The notes beneath the pieces are model-generated. The model made no database searches and had not been told where the DNA came from. It saw only the letters and a list, made by a program, of their open reading frames with translations. From assembly GCA_003254885.1 (NCBI GenBank), contig QANT01007975.1, positions 1 through 60,102 on the forward strand: a DNA stretch of 60,102 nucleotides. The letters run 5' to 3'. Made by a program: the position numbers and the translations under genes. Within the stretch, counting starts at the first letter, position 1, and each line of letters starts with the position of its first letter. Positions 23,267 through 33,849 of this stretch are shown here, piece after piece. The stretch comes from Purshia tridentata. Its lineage: Eukaryota; Streptophyta; Magnoliopsida; Rosales; Rosaceae.

Positions 23267-25237
23267 ATGTCTGCCACGCAACAAACTGGAGCATCCTCAT
23301 CCACTCGGTCTCCCGCCGAACGTCTGAATGTTCAGCCCAACACCCCTGCAAAAGGAGGGAGGGCGGAGTCGGCTCGGCATCAAAGCGAGACTGAACGGCA
23401 CCTGGCAGCCGAAAATGCTCTTCTCCGTCAGAACTACAAGCTGCTTGCCAAGCAGGCCGAGCAAGCCGCCCTGTTGGCTCGGCAGCAGGCTCAATTGGCT
23501 AGTCTCGAGCGTTCGGTTCAGCCTACCAAAACCGCTCGAACTGCCCGCACTGCCCAGACCGAGCCGAGGTCAGATCGCTCGGAAACGGCCAGGCAGTCAC
23601 TCAGGCTGACATCGACAGCCACCCTGCTTGGCAGAACATCGACTGTGCCTTCTCCGGCTTCGAAAGCATGCCCCTGCAAGAGCAGCTTGAATATCTAGAC
23701 GCCCGGCTCCTGCTCTCCCGCAAAAGGTCGGTCTACCATCGTAGTCCGAGCCGAGCAGGAGAAGAAGGCGGTCTCCCTACGCTGCAGCCAAAATCAAACT
23801 CGCTGAGCTTCGGTCCTCGTATCTGCTCGGATCGAATCCGCCGCACCGTCAACTTCGGCAGGCGGCCGAAGGCCGGTGGCCCCCCGGCTAGGCTCGCCGG
23901 CTTCATCTTCCCATCACACGCTAGCTCGATCTGACTCGGGCATTAGGCCCAGCCTCCAAGAACGCCTGGGGATTGCCATGATCATACAGGATCCCCGGCA
24001 GGCGAGTGTTCGTCTCACTCGCCCGCCCCTAGCCCATCGATTGGGGGATCAAGCCGAAGGATCGGCAGAGACTATGCCAGCTCGCTTAGCCTCACTAGCA
24101 GACGATCAGATCCACACCTATTTCCGTGATCAAATCTAGAACGTTCATGACCGTCTGGGTCAGGTTGAGCGGTCGAGGGGGTACGCCCGCCGTGGGAGCC
24201 AAGGAGATGAGCTGCCTCTCCCATTCATTGATCGCATCTTCAATGCCCAAGTGTCAAGAAATACCAAGACCCCCAAGATCGATCAGTATGACGGCACGAA
24301 GGATCCACTGAACCACCTTGATGACTTCCGTTATGCCATGGAGGCTCGTCAGGCATCCGAGGCCACCAAATCTCGGATCTTCCCTTCAACTTTGCGCGGA
24401 TTGGCTCAGGATTGGTTCATGGGACTGCCCCCAAACTCCATCGACTCTTTTGCTGAGTTGAGGAGGGCTTTCATCGCCCGCTATGAGGTTGTATCCGAAC
24501 GGCTGTACAACCTCAACGACCTCACCTTGATCAAACAGCAGGAGGGTGAGAGCCTGAAGAAGTACTTGATCCGGTTCAACTTGGAGTACACCAAGTGTGA
24601 CGGGTGCAGCGACCACTCAGCCAAGGTCGCCCTCATGCAGGGCCTGCTCCCCGGGGACTTGCGGTCACATCTAATCTGCAATCCACCAGACAACTACGAT
24701 GAGCTCTCCACCGTAGCCACCAAGTACGCCCGCCAGGAAGAGTACGAGGCAAAGCTCGAGTTCCTCAGAACCGGCCAGGCGGTCAAAAGGAAGGATGGTG
24801 GGGCTTCCAGCTCAAGATCCCAACCGCTGCCCAAAAGGGGGCGAGTATTCGAGCTGCACCAGCTCTTGGCTAAGGAGCCTCAGTCAGTCTGCTACACCGA
24901 GTACGCTTCACTCAAGGCAACTCCTGAGGAGATCCTAGGACAAATCAAAAGCCAGCTGCCCCCGGCTAAGAAAATCTAGGGGCCGCCCCAAGACAAAATA
25001 GTGACGGACGTCTATTGCAAGTACCACGGAAATTACAGGCACGTGACGAATAGCTGTTATTCGCTTCATGACGCAATAGAGACGCTTGCACGTGCGGGAA
25101 AAATTTCCCAGTTCCTCACGGGAGGGCCGAGCATCAAACGGCTGGAGCGCCAAAAAGCCACCCAGACCATTGCGGCAGCAGACGCCGTAATTGGTTCCAT
25201 TTTTGGGGGGTTATCATTTACCGGGGATTCGGCTTAG
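23267..25237 (+). pseudogene. Broken gag of the Retand element
   Basis: The N-terminal piece (23267-23698, 143 codons) is glutamine/alanine-rich and probably helical (AENALLRQNYKLLAKQAEQ). Frame changes follow in 23668-24250. The capsid domain is open from 24251 to 24979: 'PKIDQYDGTKDPLNHLDDF', 'LAQDWFMGLPPNSIDSFAEL', 'LTLIKQQEGESLKKYLIRFN', 'KVALMQGLLPGDLRSHLI'. A knuckle-like region after a stop at 25001-25237 has CKYHGNYRHVTNSCYSLHDAIE-type spacing. Gag would package the RNA; the frame breaks make a full product unlikely. Confidence 0.85.
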
Positions 25238-25299
25238 TCATAGAAGGGGTACGTAAGGGAGGCTACTGCCGGACTCCTCCGCGAAACTCTAGCCATCCA

Positions 25300-25690
25300 G
25301 GCTGGTGCACCAGGAGCGTCCAAACGCCAGTGCCAGGACTGGGCCGCGGTCACCTTCGAGCCCAATGAGTCGAGGGATATCGTCTTCCCTCACTATGACC
25401 CACTGGTGATCGTGGCGGAGGTCTCTGGCCTTACAGTCGCCCGGACCTTTGTCGATGGAGGCAGCTCTATTAACTTCCTCTACTATTCTGCCTTCAAACA
25501 GATGGGTATCAACGAGGACCGCCTGGAAAGGGATACCCCCTCCCTCATTGGCTTCGGAGGGGAAGTCGTGCGACCCTTGGGCCATATCTCCCTCCCTCTG
25601 GCGCTAGGAAAAGGATCCATTAAGCGGATATGCCAGACGTACTTCATTGTCGTCGACCGGCCGTCGATCTATCCAGTCGCTGATGGCCTC
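25300..25690 (+). pseudogene. Protease region, then internal deletion
   Basis: VARTFVDGGSSINFLYYSAF shows the aspartic protease site with D-G-G in place of the usual D-T/S-G or D-P/G-G. The frame runs to 'YFIVVDRPSIYPVADGLT' and a stop at 25694-25696. In full-length relatives a long RT-RNase H block (well over 1.5 kb) follows 'VVDRPS-Y'; here the aRNase H begins within ten codons. The break point is therefore about 25665-25697. Confidence 0.85.
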
Positions 25691-25696
25691 ACCTAG

Positions 25697-27398
25697 ACTC
25701 TCTACGTCGATGGCTCATCCAATGGGTCCGGTAGTGGGGCTGGCCTTGTGCTCATTACGCCGGATCAGGCTGTCATCGAGTATGCCCTGCACTTCGAATT
25801 CCAAGCCTCCAACAACGAGGCTGAATAAGAAGCACTGATCGTTGGCCTTCGCTTGGCCAAGTAGTTGGGGGCTACCAGAATAGACGTCTTCAGCGACTCT
25901 CAGCTCATAGTCAATCAGGTCCTTGACGAATATGAGGCCCGCGATCAGAACATGACGGCCTATCTCGCACGAGCCAAGACCCTTCTGCAGACATTCGATG
26001 AGTATCACATCTCTCGGATACCCAGAGGCGAGAACTCAAGGGCGGACGCGTTGGCACGACTCGCTTCAGCCCTTTCATCCGGTTCAGCTCGGAAAATACC
26101 TGTGGAGGTGCTTCCTCGACCCACTATAGCCGAGCCAGAAACAGACGTCATGCAAACAGATACTGAGCAGACGTGGATGACTCCAATTTTTGATTATCTG
26201 TTTGCTAGGACCCTTCCGTCATCAAAGGAAGAGGCACGACTCATTCGGCTCCGATCAGCCCGGTTCAGCATCATCAACGGCAACTTTACAAGCGAAGTTT
26301 TTCTCTACCATATCTACGATGTATAACCGCAGCAGAAGGGCATGAGGTACTAAGGGAGGTCCACTTAGGCGTCTGTGGTAACCATTCTAGTGGTCGGACG
26401 CTGGCCTACAAAGTAACAAGGCAGGGCTACTTCTGGCCTACTCTGCGCCGAGACGCTCTCGAGTTCGCACGGACATACGATAAATGTCAACGGCTTGCCA
26501 CGATACCTCATCAGCCGCCTGAGTCATTAACAACCGTGCCAAATCCATGGCCGTTCGCACAATAGGGGATCGATCTGATTGGACCTATGCCCATGGCAGC
26601 GGGCAAGGTTCAGATGGCAGTAGTAGTAGTCGACTACTTTACTAAATGGGCCGAAGCTGAACTGCTGCGAAACACCAAAGCTGAGAAGATGGTGGATTTC
26701 GTCTGGAAGAACATTATCTGTCGGTTCGGCATTCCACACACGCTCATCACTGATAATGGCAAGCAGTTCAATTGCAACGAGTTCAAGTCCTTCTGCTCTG
26801 GGCTGAACATTAATCTACGCTTTGCCTCAGTCTACCACGCTCAGGTGAACGGGCAAGTAGAGGCTGTTAATAAGATCATCAAACGGACGCTAAAATCAAA
26901 ACTTGGCCCGGCCAAAGGCGATTGGCCAGACAAACTACCTGAAGTCCTTTGGTCGTACCGGACCACTCATCGCACGTCCACTAAAGAAACCCCATTCTCA
27001 CTTGCCTTTGGAGAAGATGTGGTTGCACCAGTCGAAATGGGGGTATCTTCGCTCCGTTCAGACACATATGACCCTGAGCTCAACGATGAACGCCTGAGAC
27101 TCAGCTTGGACCTCATAAGTGAACGAAGGGAACAAGCCAGCTTATATCGTGCCAACTATCAGAAGGGCGTGGCGAGACACTACAACAAAAGAGTCTGGCC
27201 GCGTAGTTTTTAGCCTGGGAACTTAGTTTTGAAGCGTAACCCATTGGAGGTCAAAAAAGATGCCTTCGACCCCAATTGGGAAGGTCCGTACCACATCCTG
27301 AGAGTGGTCCGGCCCGGAACCTACCATTTAGCGGACCTTAATGGCAAGCCCCTAAAATTCAACTGAATGCCCAGTATTTGTGGCTTTACTACCAATAG
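25697..27398 (+). pseudogene. Archaeal-type RNase H plus integrase, with stops
   Basis: RNase H: 'LYVDGSSNGSGSGAGLVLI', 'FQASNNEAE', 'DVFSDSQLIVNQVL', 'PRGENSRADALARLASAL' give the D-E-D-D set. In-frame stops after NNEAE (25826) and at 25863 interrupt it. Integrase: the HHCC finger has lost one cysteine (expected CDKC reads YDKC near 26476-26487); a further stop lies at about 26562 (FAQ*GIDLIG); the DDE core is present as GIDLIGPMP, LITDNGKQF and NGQVEAVN. The open part 26587-27213 is followed by a stop, a GPY/F-like tail (NWEGPYHILRVVRPGTYHLADL) of which the essential wording is WEGPY, and the end at 27396-27398 (NAQYLWLYYQ). Confidence 0.88.
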
Positions 27399-27570
27399 CC
27401 TTGAACATATCGAAACCGGGGATTGTCCGGCTCGATGTTACTATGATAAATACCAGCAAGAATTTTTGTCAAAAATTTTGTCCAAGTGTGAAGTTGCTCG
27501 TCGCATAATTTTCGAGCCGAGCTGACGATTTTCGAGCTCAAAAATTAGGGGACTTCTGCCCCCGAGACTG

Positions 27571-28026
27571 ACCCCAAAGGTCTTTAACAAATTTTCCCGT
27601 CCGAGCCGAGTGATCATTGTCGATCCTCAAGCCTCTTGGACAGATATCCTCTCGAACGGGCGTTCGGCGGATAGATAGACCCCAAAGGTCTTTAAAAAAT
27701 TTCCCTGTCCGAGCTGAGTGATCATTGTCGATCCTCAAGCCTCTCGAACAGATATCCGCTGGAACGGGCGTTCGACAGATAGACAGACCCCAAAGGTCTT
27801 TAAAAAATTTCCCTGTCCGAGCCGAGTGATCATTGTCGATCCTCAAGCCTCTTGGACAGATATCCGTTCGAACGGAAGTTCGGCAGATAGACAGACCCCA
27901 AAGGTCTTTAAAAAATTTCCCTGTCTGAGCCGAGTGATCATTGTCGATCCTCAAGCCTCTCGGACAGATATCCGCTCGAACGGGCATTCGATGGATAGAC
28001 AGACCCCAAAAGTCTTTAAAATATTG
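27571..28026. repeat. 108-bp tandem repeat, four copies plus a partial
   Basis: 'accccaaaggtcttt' recurs at 27571, 27679, 27787, 27895 and 28003, exactly 108 bp apart. Each unit contains a hairpin: TATCCGC-T-CGAAC, loop GGGC, GTTCG-GCGGATA. Because 108 is divisible by three, both strands show long open frames through the block; these encode 36-residue repeats and are not taken as genes. Its position between pol and the antisense gene matches the amplified repeat known in Retand elements. Confidence 0.93.
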
Positions 28027-28238
28027 TTTTGAACATACATATACTTGTATAAAAAAAATAAAAAATAAAAAAATAGTCATAGCAGTACAGGAGTATTGAA
28101 TTCCGAATGCAAAAACACTTATCATTAATATTCAAAAGTTAGATTGTTTTTACAAAGTTAAGCTTCCGAGCCACAGTTTGGCTAGGAAACAAAAGTAATT
28201 ACCCCTAAAAACAAAAATAAAAGGGGAAGGCGCTGCAG

Positions 28239-30536
28239 TCAAAGGGTGGGCGGCACTTGATCCAAAGGAATAGCGAAGGTGACGTCATTCACGTTCGGCT
28301 CGGATTCAGTTGGAGCCGACTGTACGTTCACCTCAAGCTCCACCACATCTTCGATCAGCGCCAGGCCTCCCTGCTTGGATCAGCTCGGATTATCCTCGGC
28401 CTTTAGCTCGGACTCCGACCTACCAGCCCCCTCGTCACCAGAATCGACGACGAAGGACAGGTCCCAGTCGGGCCTTCTCTTCTGAACCTCAGCTAGGAGT
28501 TGGTTATACCCGGCAAGCCGAGCGTCGGCAAGGGCATCCTCTGCTCTCCGAGCCGCATGCCACGACTCGGCCGCCTTCTTCTCAACCCGCTCCACATCAT
28601 CTTACAGTTCATGGGCGAACTGAGACATATCTTTGTGCGCTTGGTGGGCTTGCTGGAGGTCCTTTTTTAGCCGAGCAACCTCCTTCCGAGCCGATTAAAG
28701 CTGGAGGTCTAGGGCAGTCGTGTTCTTCCTTCGCAAAGCGCTCAGTCACCTTCAGCTTGTCCTCCGCCTTGACAAGCTGCTTCCTCAAGTTGGCCGACCT
28801 TTCTCGGACGACCTTCAGCTGGTCCTCTATGAAGACGACCCGCTCAGCCGTCTCAAAACTCCTCTTGGCAAGCTAAAAAGAAAAACAAACAAAGTGGGGG
28901 TTAAAACAACAAAATAGAAAGAAGAAAGGGAAAGACTATTCCGAGCCGAACAGATAAGAAATCCCTACCAGCATGGCTTGCCGAGAGGTAGCTGCCGCCA
29001 TGGCCTGGGCGGAGAGTCGCCTGCGGTCGGCCCAGAGCCCCTAGATGTTCTCGGGGGTAAGAACCCCCTTCATCTCTAGCACGAGGGGCTCTAGACCCGG
29101 GTGGACCTCCACCTTGCAGCTGCTCGGCTCGGAAGAGGGGGTGGGGGTCTTGTCCCTCTGTTGGGTTTTGGCTTTCTTCGGAGCCGAATCCGAACCCTCG
29201 TTCGATTCGGGGACACATTTCTCCCCCCCAGTTCTATCCGATCGAATAGGAGAGGAGGGGGTGTTCGGCGAGGTACCGACCTCGGGGGAGGTTGTCTCGG
29301 GATGGCCCCAACTGCTGCCCAGCCCCCTTGGCAGCCTTTCTCCTGAGCTTTTCGGCAAACTCAGCCTTATCCATTTTCTCCAACTGTCTGTCTCGTCTCG
29401 GACCGTAGAAAGAGATGCCGCTGAGTCCGATCTGATCACGATCAAGAAGAAAGGCGGTGGACAACTGGCCGGTAGGAAGAGCTCTGAGCTGTTCGAGGTC
29501 TTCTTCGAATTTCTTCCTCAGCTTGCACTTCGTCCAGGGAGCTGCAAAGGAAACAAACGGGTCAGAAATCAACTTCAAGATAACCGAGTCCTACGTTCGG
29601 ATCGGATTGCTCTGATCATCTTCTACCTGGGATCCTAAAGGCTCTAGAAACTCGGGCCACTAACTCTACGTTCGACTCTGACTCCCAGTCGCCCTTCACG
29701 AAGAAGTACTTCAACTTCCACGACTTCTGGCATGAAGGGTTGCCTCCCAAAAAGTGACCCCTCCAGGCTTGGAGGTGGTAGAAGCTGAGCTCCGAAGGCT
29801 TCGATCTGAGCCCATATATCCCCGTAAGGAAATCCGTATGTGGCTCAGTCTCGAACACCATGTGCCACAGGATGTGCATCGATATGATGAACCTGTAAGT
29901 GTTCGAATTTAGCTGGTGCGGGGCCGCGCCGATCAGGCTCAGGCAGTTCTGGAGAAATGGGTGCAACGGCAGCCAAACGCCGTTCTCAAACATTTTTGGG
30001 TACAGAGTGACCCATCCCTTCGGCGGTCGACTCAGCTTTTCACCATCTCTCGGAAGCCAAGTTCTTACTGTCACCGGGAACTTATACCTTGTCCTAAGGT
30101 CTTCCAACTCATTGGGAATTTGGTCAGCCTTCCAAGGCTTGTTTTCGTAGTAGTCAGGGTCGATCGGCGACCCTACTACAGTCTGAGCCGAAGTGGAGGC
30201 TTCAGCTTCTTCCTCCTCCTCAGACCCCCTTTGAAGCCTCAGGTGATCACTCGGCTCAGAACGCTTTTTGTTTCTTCCTTCCCTTGCTTCCTCCCCTTCT
30301 TGCCCCTCCAAACCTTCAAGTTCGGATCGTACTCCTTCCTCTTCCTGCTCGGATTCTGAACCGGCAGTGGGCATCCGCATTTGACCGGGCCGATTATTGA
30401 CCTTACCCATCCTATAGAGGTCCCGGTCGAATTCGTTCCAGTCAATACTCGCTGAAACTGTTCGGCTCGAATCTACGTCGCTATCACCCTCAAAGGCGTT
30501 CTTGGATCCAAGCCGAGCACTTAATTCGGAAGACAT
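28239..30536 (-). CDS. Spliced antisense gene (aORF) of the Retand element
   Basis: A minus-strand gene opposite to gag-pol. Exon 1, 30536-29627, opens MSSELSARLGSKN and codes 303 residues with an acidic region (SEQEEEGVRSELEG) and a conserved-looking plant-transposon-like block (WLPRDGEKLSRPPKGWVTLY, LHPFLQNCLSLIGAAPHQLN, 'HILWHMVFETEPHTDFL'). The donor CAG|GTAGAAG and acceptor TTTGCAG (exon 2 from 29541) join in phase to APWTKCKLRKKFEEDLEQL. Exon 2 then suffers a frame change near 29290. Later pieces (about 28970-29040; 28873 downward with acceptor TTTTTAG) read a charged, coiled-coil-like region (LKVVRERSANLRKQLVKAED) and an acidic end '...IPLDQVPPTL' with stop at 28239-28241. At least one stop or shift breaks the downstream exons, so it may be decayed. 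Function unknown; such antisense ORFs are reported in Tat elements. Confidence 0.7.
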
Positions 30537-30859
30537 TTCTAGAAAACACTAAACACTTCAACCTCTCGGCCTTTTTGGATCGAAAAGGTGTTCTTCATGA
30601 AGAACACGAAGAACACGGACAGAAAACCAGAAAAACACAAAAACCTAGGAAAGCAAAGGAAAAACTTACCAAATTTCTTTGAAATTACAGGGCTGGATTG
30701 GATATTCGGTTGCGCACCTCGCCAAAACCAAAAATTTCGCAGAAAACTTCGATAGAGTCCGAGCTTAGAGAGGCTGAAGATTTCGGGAGAGAAAGAGAGC
30801 TCTGAGTGAGTTTTTGCAAAAACAAGCGCAAGTGAAGAGAGAGAAAGGGGGAGAGAGGG

Positions 30860-30867
30860 CTTATATA
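30860..30867 (-). promoter_or_regulatory. TATA box of the antisense gene
   Basis: Minus strand reads GGGTATATAAGCCC, about 325 bp upstream of the antisense ATG at 30536. A possible 5' UTR intron donor (TTTG|GTAAGT) lies near 30668. Together these suggest a dedicated Pol II promoter inside the element, pointing against the LTR promoter. Confidence 0.6.
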
Positions 30868-30930
30868 CCCAAGCCCAGAAGAGATCTCAGCCGCAAGTTC
30901 ATTTTGGCGCCCAACACCAGATCGTGCCAT

Positions 30931-31678
30931 GTGGAGGATTCAAAAACCTGATTTGATTACACGTGGAACGAGGCGTCACCTCACTGATGATGATGGCCCT
31001 CTGAGTTCCAAGGTGCCTCGACCATCAACATGTGGCCACCTGTCTGGGTAGATGAGAACTGTTTCGTCATGTCTTCGCCCACTCGGATCAGAGTGACAGA
31101 CCATATCAACTTCTTCGGAAGCAAGGCCCACCTGTATACAACGGTTCGGATCGGAATTAATTATGTCCGAAGCGAAAATACATCTTCCAATCTGAGTGTT
31201 TGCACTCTCAGATCGGAAGCTGGAGGACTTCTGTTTGGGGATAACACCCCCACTCAAGTCAACGGTCAACATTTCTGGCCACGTGGTATCTCGGATTCGG
31301 CTTCCGTCCCACTACCCCCAGTCAATGGCCCAATCGACACAACTCCGGCGGATCGGAGTATAACAGCTATTCCGAGCCGAACTGACCATGTCACGGCTTA
31401 CTATCAGAAGCAAGGTCTTCAAACTCACCGGTCGTTCGGATCGGAGTGTTAGTTCGGATCGGAGATGTCCGAATGGCCTCCTTCAACCAAACGACCTATT
31501 CGGCTGCGGTGACATCTTCCATGTAATCGGATTGGCATCAACTGCATTTCCGATCCGAGTATTTCCTGGCAGAGCTAAACTCCCGCACAAGTCGACCACC
31601 TCTGGAAGCCTCACTCGAATCGGATTGGCCATTCTCAGCTCATCCTCAGATGGCAGTTATTGCGCCTGACACTCCGTA
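30931..31678. other. 3' untranslated region of the Retand element
   Basis: Between the antisense promoter and the 3' LTR. It contains several 'cggatcggag' and 'cggatcgga-tt' motifs but no coding sequence, and no convincing polypurine tract directly before the LTR, which leaves the exact LTR start open. Confidence 0.5.
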
Positions 31679-32248
31679 GGTAACTTTATACTTTGCATTT
31701 ATGGCTTACCAACTCTACCTTGCTTTCCATTAAATGCATGCGACTTCCAGCCCTTTAGCAGCCATCCCTCCTGCATTAAATGAGAAGTCTGTCAGGAACA
31801 TACAGCCTGTTCTGCAAGCATAGTCTCTGAAGTCTATGATTAGCCATGATCACACCTACAATTCAGCCAAAATATCCTAACCCCTTTTGCCTATAAGTAA
31901 GGGCAAAACCACAATGCAGAGGGGACAGAGAAAATTCTAAAAAGACTAGCCAAAGCTCTGAAGAAACTTACCCAGAAAACTTTACCTTTTTTCGTTCATC
32001 TTCTTCCCAAGTTCTTGCTGTGTTCTTCAGCACTCCTTGCATCTTCCTCCTTGCACTTCTCTGACTTTGCCATCGGAGTACTTTCGACCGGTACCACACC
32101 GGTGCTCTTTTCTATTCATTGTGCAGGAAGAGACTCAGAGATCTGCTGACTCGCTCGGATCGTCCACTCAGTCGCTTGACTCGCCACGTCACTAACAATC
32201 CGCATTTAAGTTGTGTGCAAAGGTCATCAACAGATTTTTGCATCAACA
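31679..32248 (+). repeat. 3' LTR of the Retand element
   Basis: Partner of 22615-23180, ending CATCAACA. A short expansion near 32040 (catcttcctcctt) and about 20 substitutions distinguish the copies. It abuts RLP coding sequence at 32249. Confidence 0.9.
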
Positions 32249-33265
32249 ATGTGCCTCCTCATTGCTGCATGTTTTTGAAAGTGGAATTCCACACAATCCC
32301 AAATTTCCACTGTATGAGTCATTTGAATATGTATCAAATTGCTTGCCATGCCATGTGCTATGGACCCAACAAGTTGGTTTTCTGAAGGGTTCAATTTTGC
32401 AAGGAATGTCAAATTTGCTAATTTCCATAGAATCTAACCTGCAAGAAGCCTGTTTGAGGAGATATCCAACCATTCAAGTTGAGTCAAATTAATGAAGGAG
32501 GGTGGAATGGGACCTGTGAGCTTGTTATGAGACAAGTTGAGCCCCTTCAATGAGTTCAGCTTTCTGATCACCCTTGGAATCTCTCCTTCAAAACCATTGC
32601 TTGAGAAATCAATGATTATGAGCATGGTGTGTATTTTAACCAATTCAACGTACAACCCTTTCATTGTTACTATCACACTATCTTGGTACGTAATAGTTTT
32701 ATCCCATATATTTTAGTTCATCTTCTCATACGTTCACCATACCCATCAGGTTAATTCTCAAAATATTTTTTCAGCAAAAGATCACTAAATTGATTGTGGG
32801 AGAGGTCCATGATATGCAATTTTTGGAAGGGAAATCTAGCTGTGGGATTGCTTATATGGCACCATGGAATTGGTTAGACCTCAAAATGAGAACCTGAAAG
32901 ACTGGAAGAGATTCCAACCAATGGGGGAAGGTGTCATTGATGTTTACCGAGGTCCAGAACCTCCAGCTTTTTACAATTGAACAAAGACTGTGGTAGTGGC
33001 CCTTCAAATTGATTTCCATTCAGGTTGAGATTCCTTAGGGCATTGCCCTTTGGGAATGTGGCAGGGATCAAGCCAACAGATTTATTGAAGTGCAGATTCA
33101 AAACTGAGAGATGCTCAGTCAAATCCCCTATACATGGAGGAATTTCACCATTCAAGTTATTATTAGACAAATTGAGGACAAAGACGGAACTTAATTAGGC
33201 TGTAAATCATTGAAGGCAGCGCTCCAACAAATTGATTGTGAGAAAGATCCAAATAGGACAACGAA
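32249..33265 (-). pseudogene. RLP pseudogene, C-terminal LRR part
   Basis: Plant receptor-like proteins sense ligands at the plasma membrane through extracellular leucine-rich repeats. Read downstream on the minus strand: 'LSYLDLSHNQFVGALPSMI' near 33255, then [43 protein letters not shown], and after a degenerate stretch the terminal repeats IIIDFSSNGFEGEIPRVI, LKGLNLSHNKLTGPIPP, LEWLDISSN, and 'YSGNLGLCGIPLSKTCSNEE'. Several stops and frame changes occur (32680-32930 is unreadable). The membrane anchor that should follow is missing because the Retand LTR starts there. The N-ward half lies at 44934-45760. Confidence 0.9.
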
Positions 33266-33814
33266 TGTATAATACCCATGAAAATTTAGGGTGAATTTAT
33301 TGTGGTATTGCATTACCACTACAACTTTTTGGGTTTTACTTACCTTACGGTCACTCTTTTGTACCCGAAACATTAATTTTACTAATTGATGAAACTACCC
33401 CTGTTGCGGTTCTCTTTTCTTTTCTTTTCAGTTTTATTTTCTTTCATTACCTTTCTTTTTGTTAGTGCTTATGCTTGGTGAGTTGTAAGGAGGGTTAACT
33501 TGGCTAAACTTTGGGAGGGTAGGATGGTAATTTCACACTCAAGACCTAGCTTTTAAACATGACACGTGGTGCATAAGATCGGGTCCTATATGCTTGGAGG
33601 CCCAATGATTTTCATATGGGATCTTGAGGTTATTTTTGGATTGGTGTGCTAGTACCCAAGCCCAATTAAATGGCCCACACATCTTAAACATTAACCTAGG
33701 ACCAACCCACCTTAGCCCATTAAAAACTGGCCCAAAGCACTTATTATTGGACCAGAAAATGAAAAGGAAAACCATTTTGGGCCAACGACTAGCCTACTTA
33801 AGCCTGCAGCCCCC

Positions 33815-33817
<3 letters not shown>

Positions 33818-33847
<30 letters not shown>
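33818..33847. repeat. (CA)n microsatellite
   Basis: About 15 AC units inside LTR-D, just after 'cctacttaagcctgcagccc', a stretch that could be the LTR-D core promoter and start region. Confidence 0.95.

Positions 33848-33849
<2 letters not shown>

Larger units (their letters stand above)
22615..32248 (+). mobile_element. Tat/Retand Ty3-gypsy element with antisense gene, RT deleted
   Basis: Both LTRs are present (566 and 570 bp, about 96% identical by eye). Internal order is primer binding site, gag, protease, archaeal-type RNase H, integrase, 108-bp tandem repeat, then a gene on the opposite strand. Known Retand-type elements are described with a tandem repeat and an extra ORF in the 3' region, which fits well. 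Reverse transcriptase and the ancestral RNase H are absent: the protease end joins directly to the aRNase H start near 25690. The left flank is T LTR, the right flank is RLP coding sequence, and no target duplication was found, so a rearrangement at one end is likely. Confidence 0.92.

Noticed and set aside
27538..28125. 195-codon minus-strand ORF of 36-residue repeats
   Set aside because: Explained by the 108-bp tandem repeat (a multiple of three); both strands are open.
29045..29638. 197-codon plus-strand ORF in the Retand 3' region
   Set aside because: It is the shadow of the antisense gene, whose intron and conserved domain lie on the minus strand.
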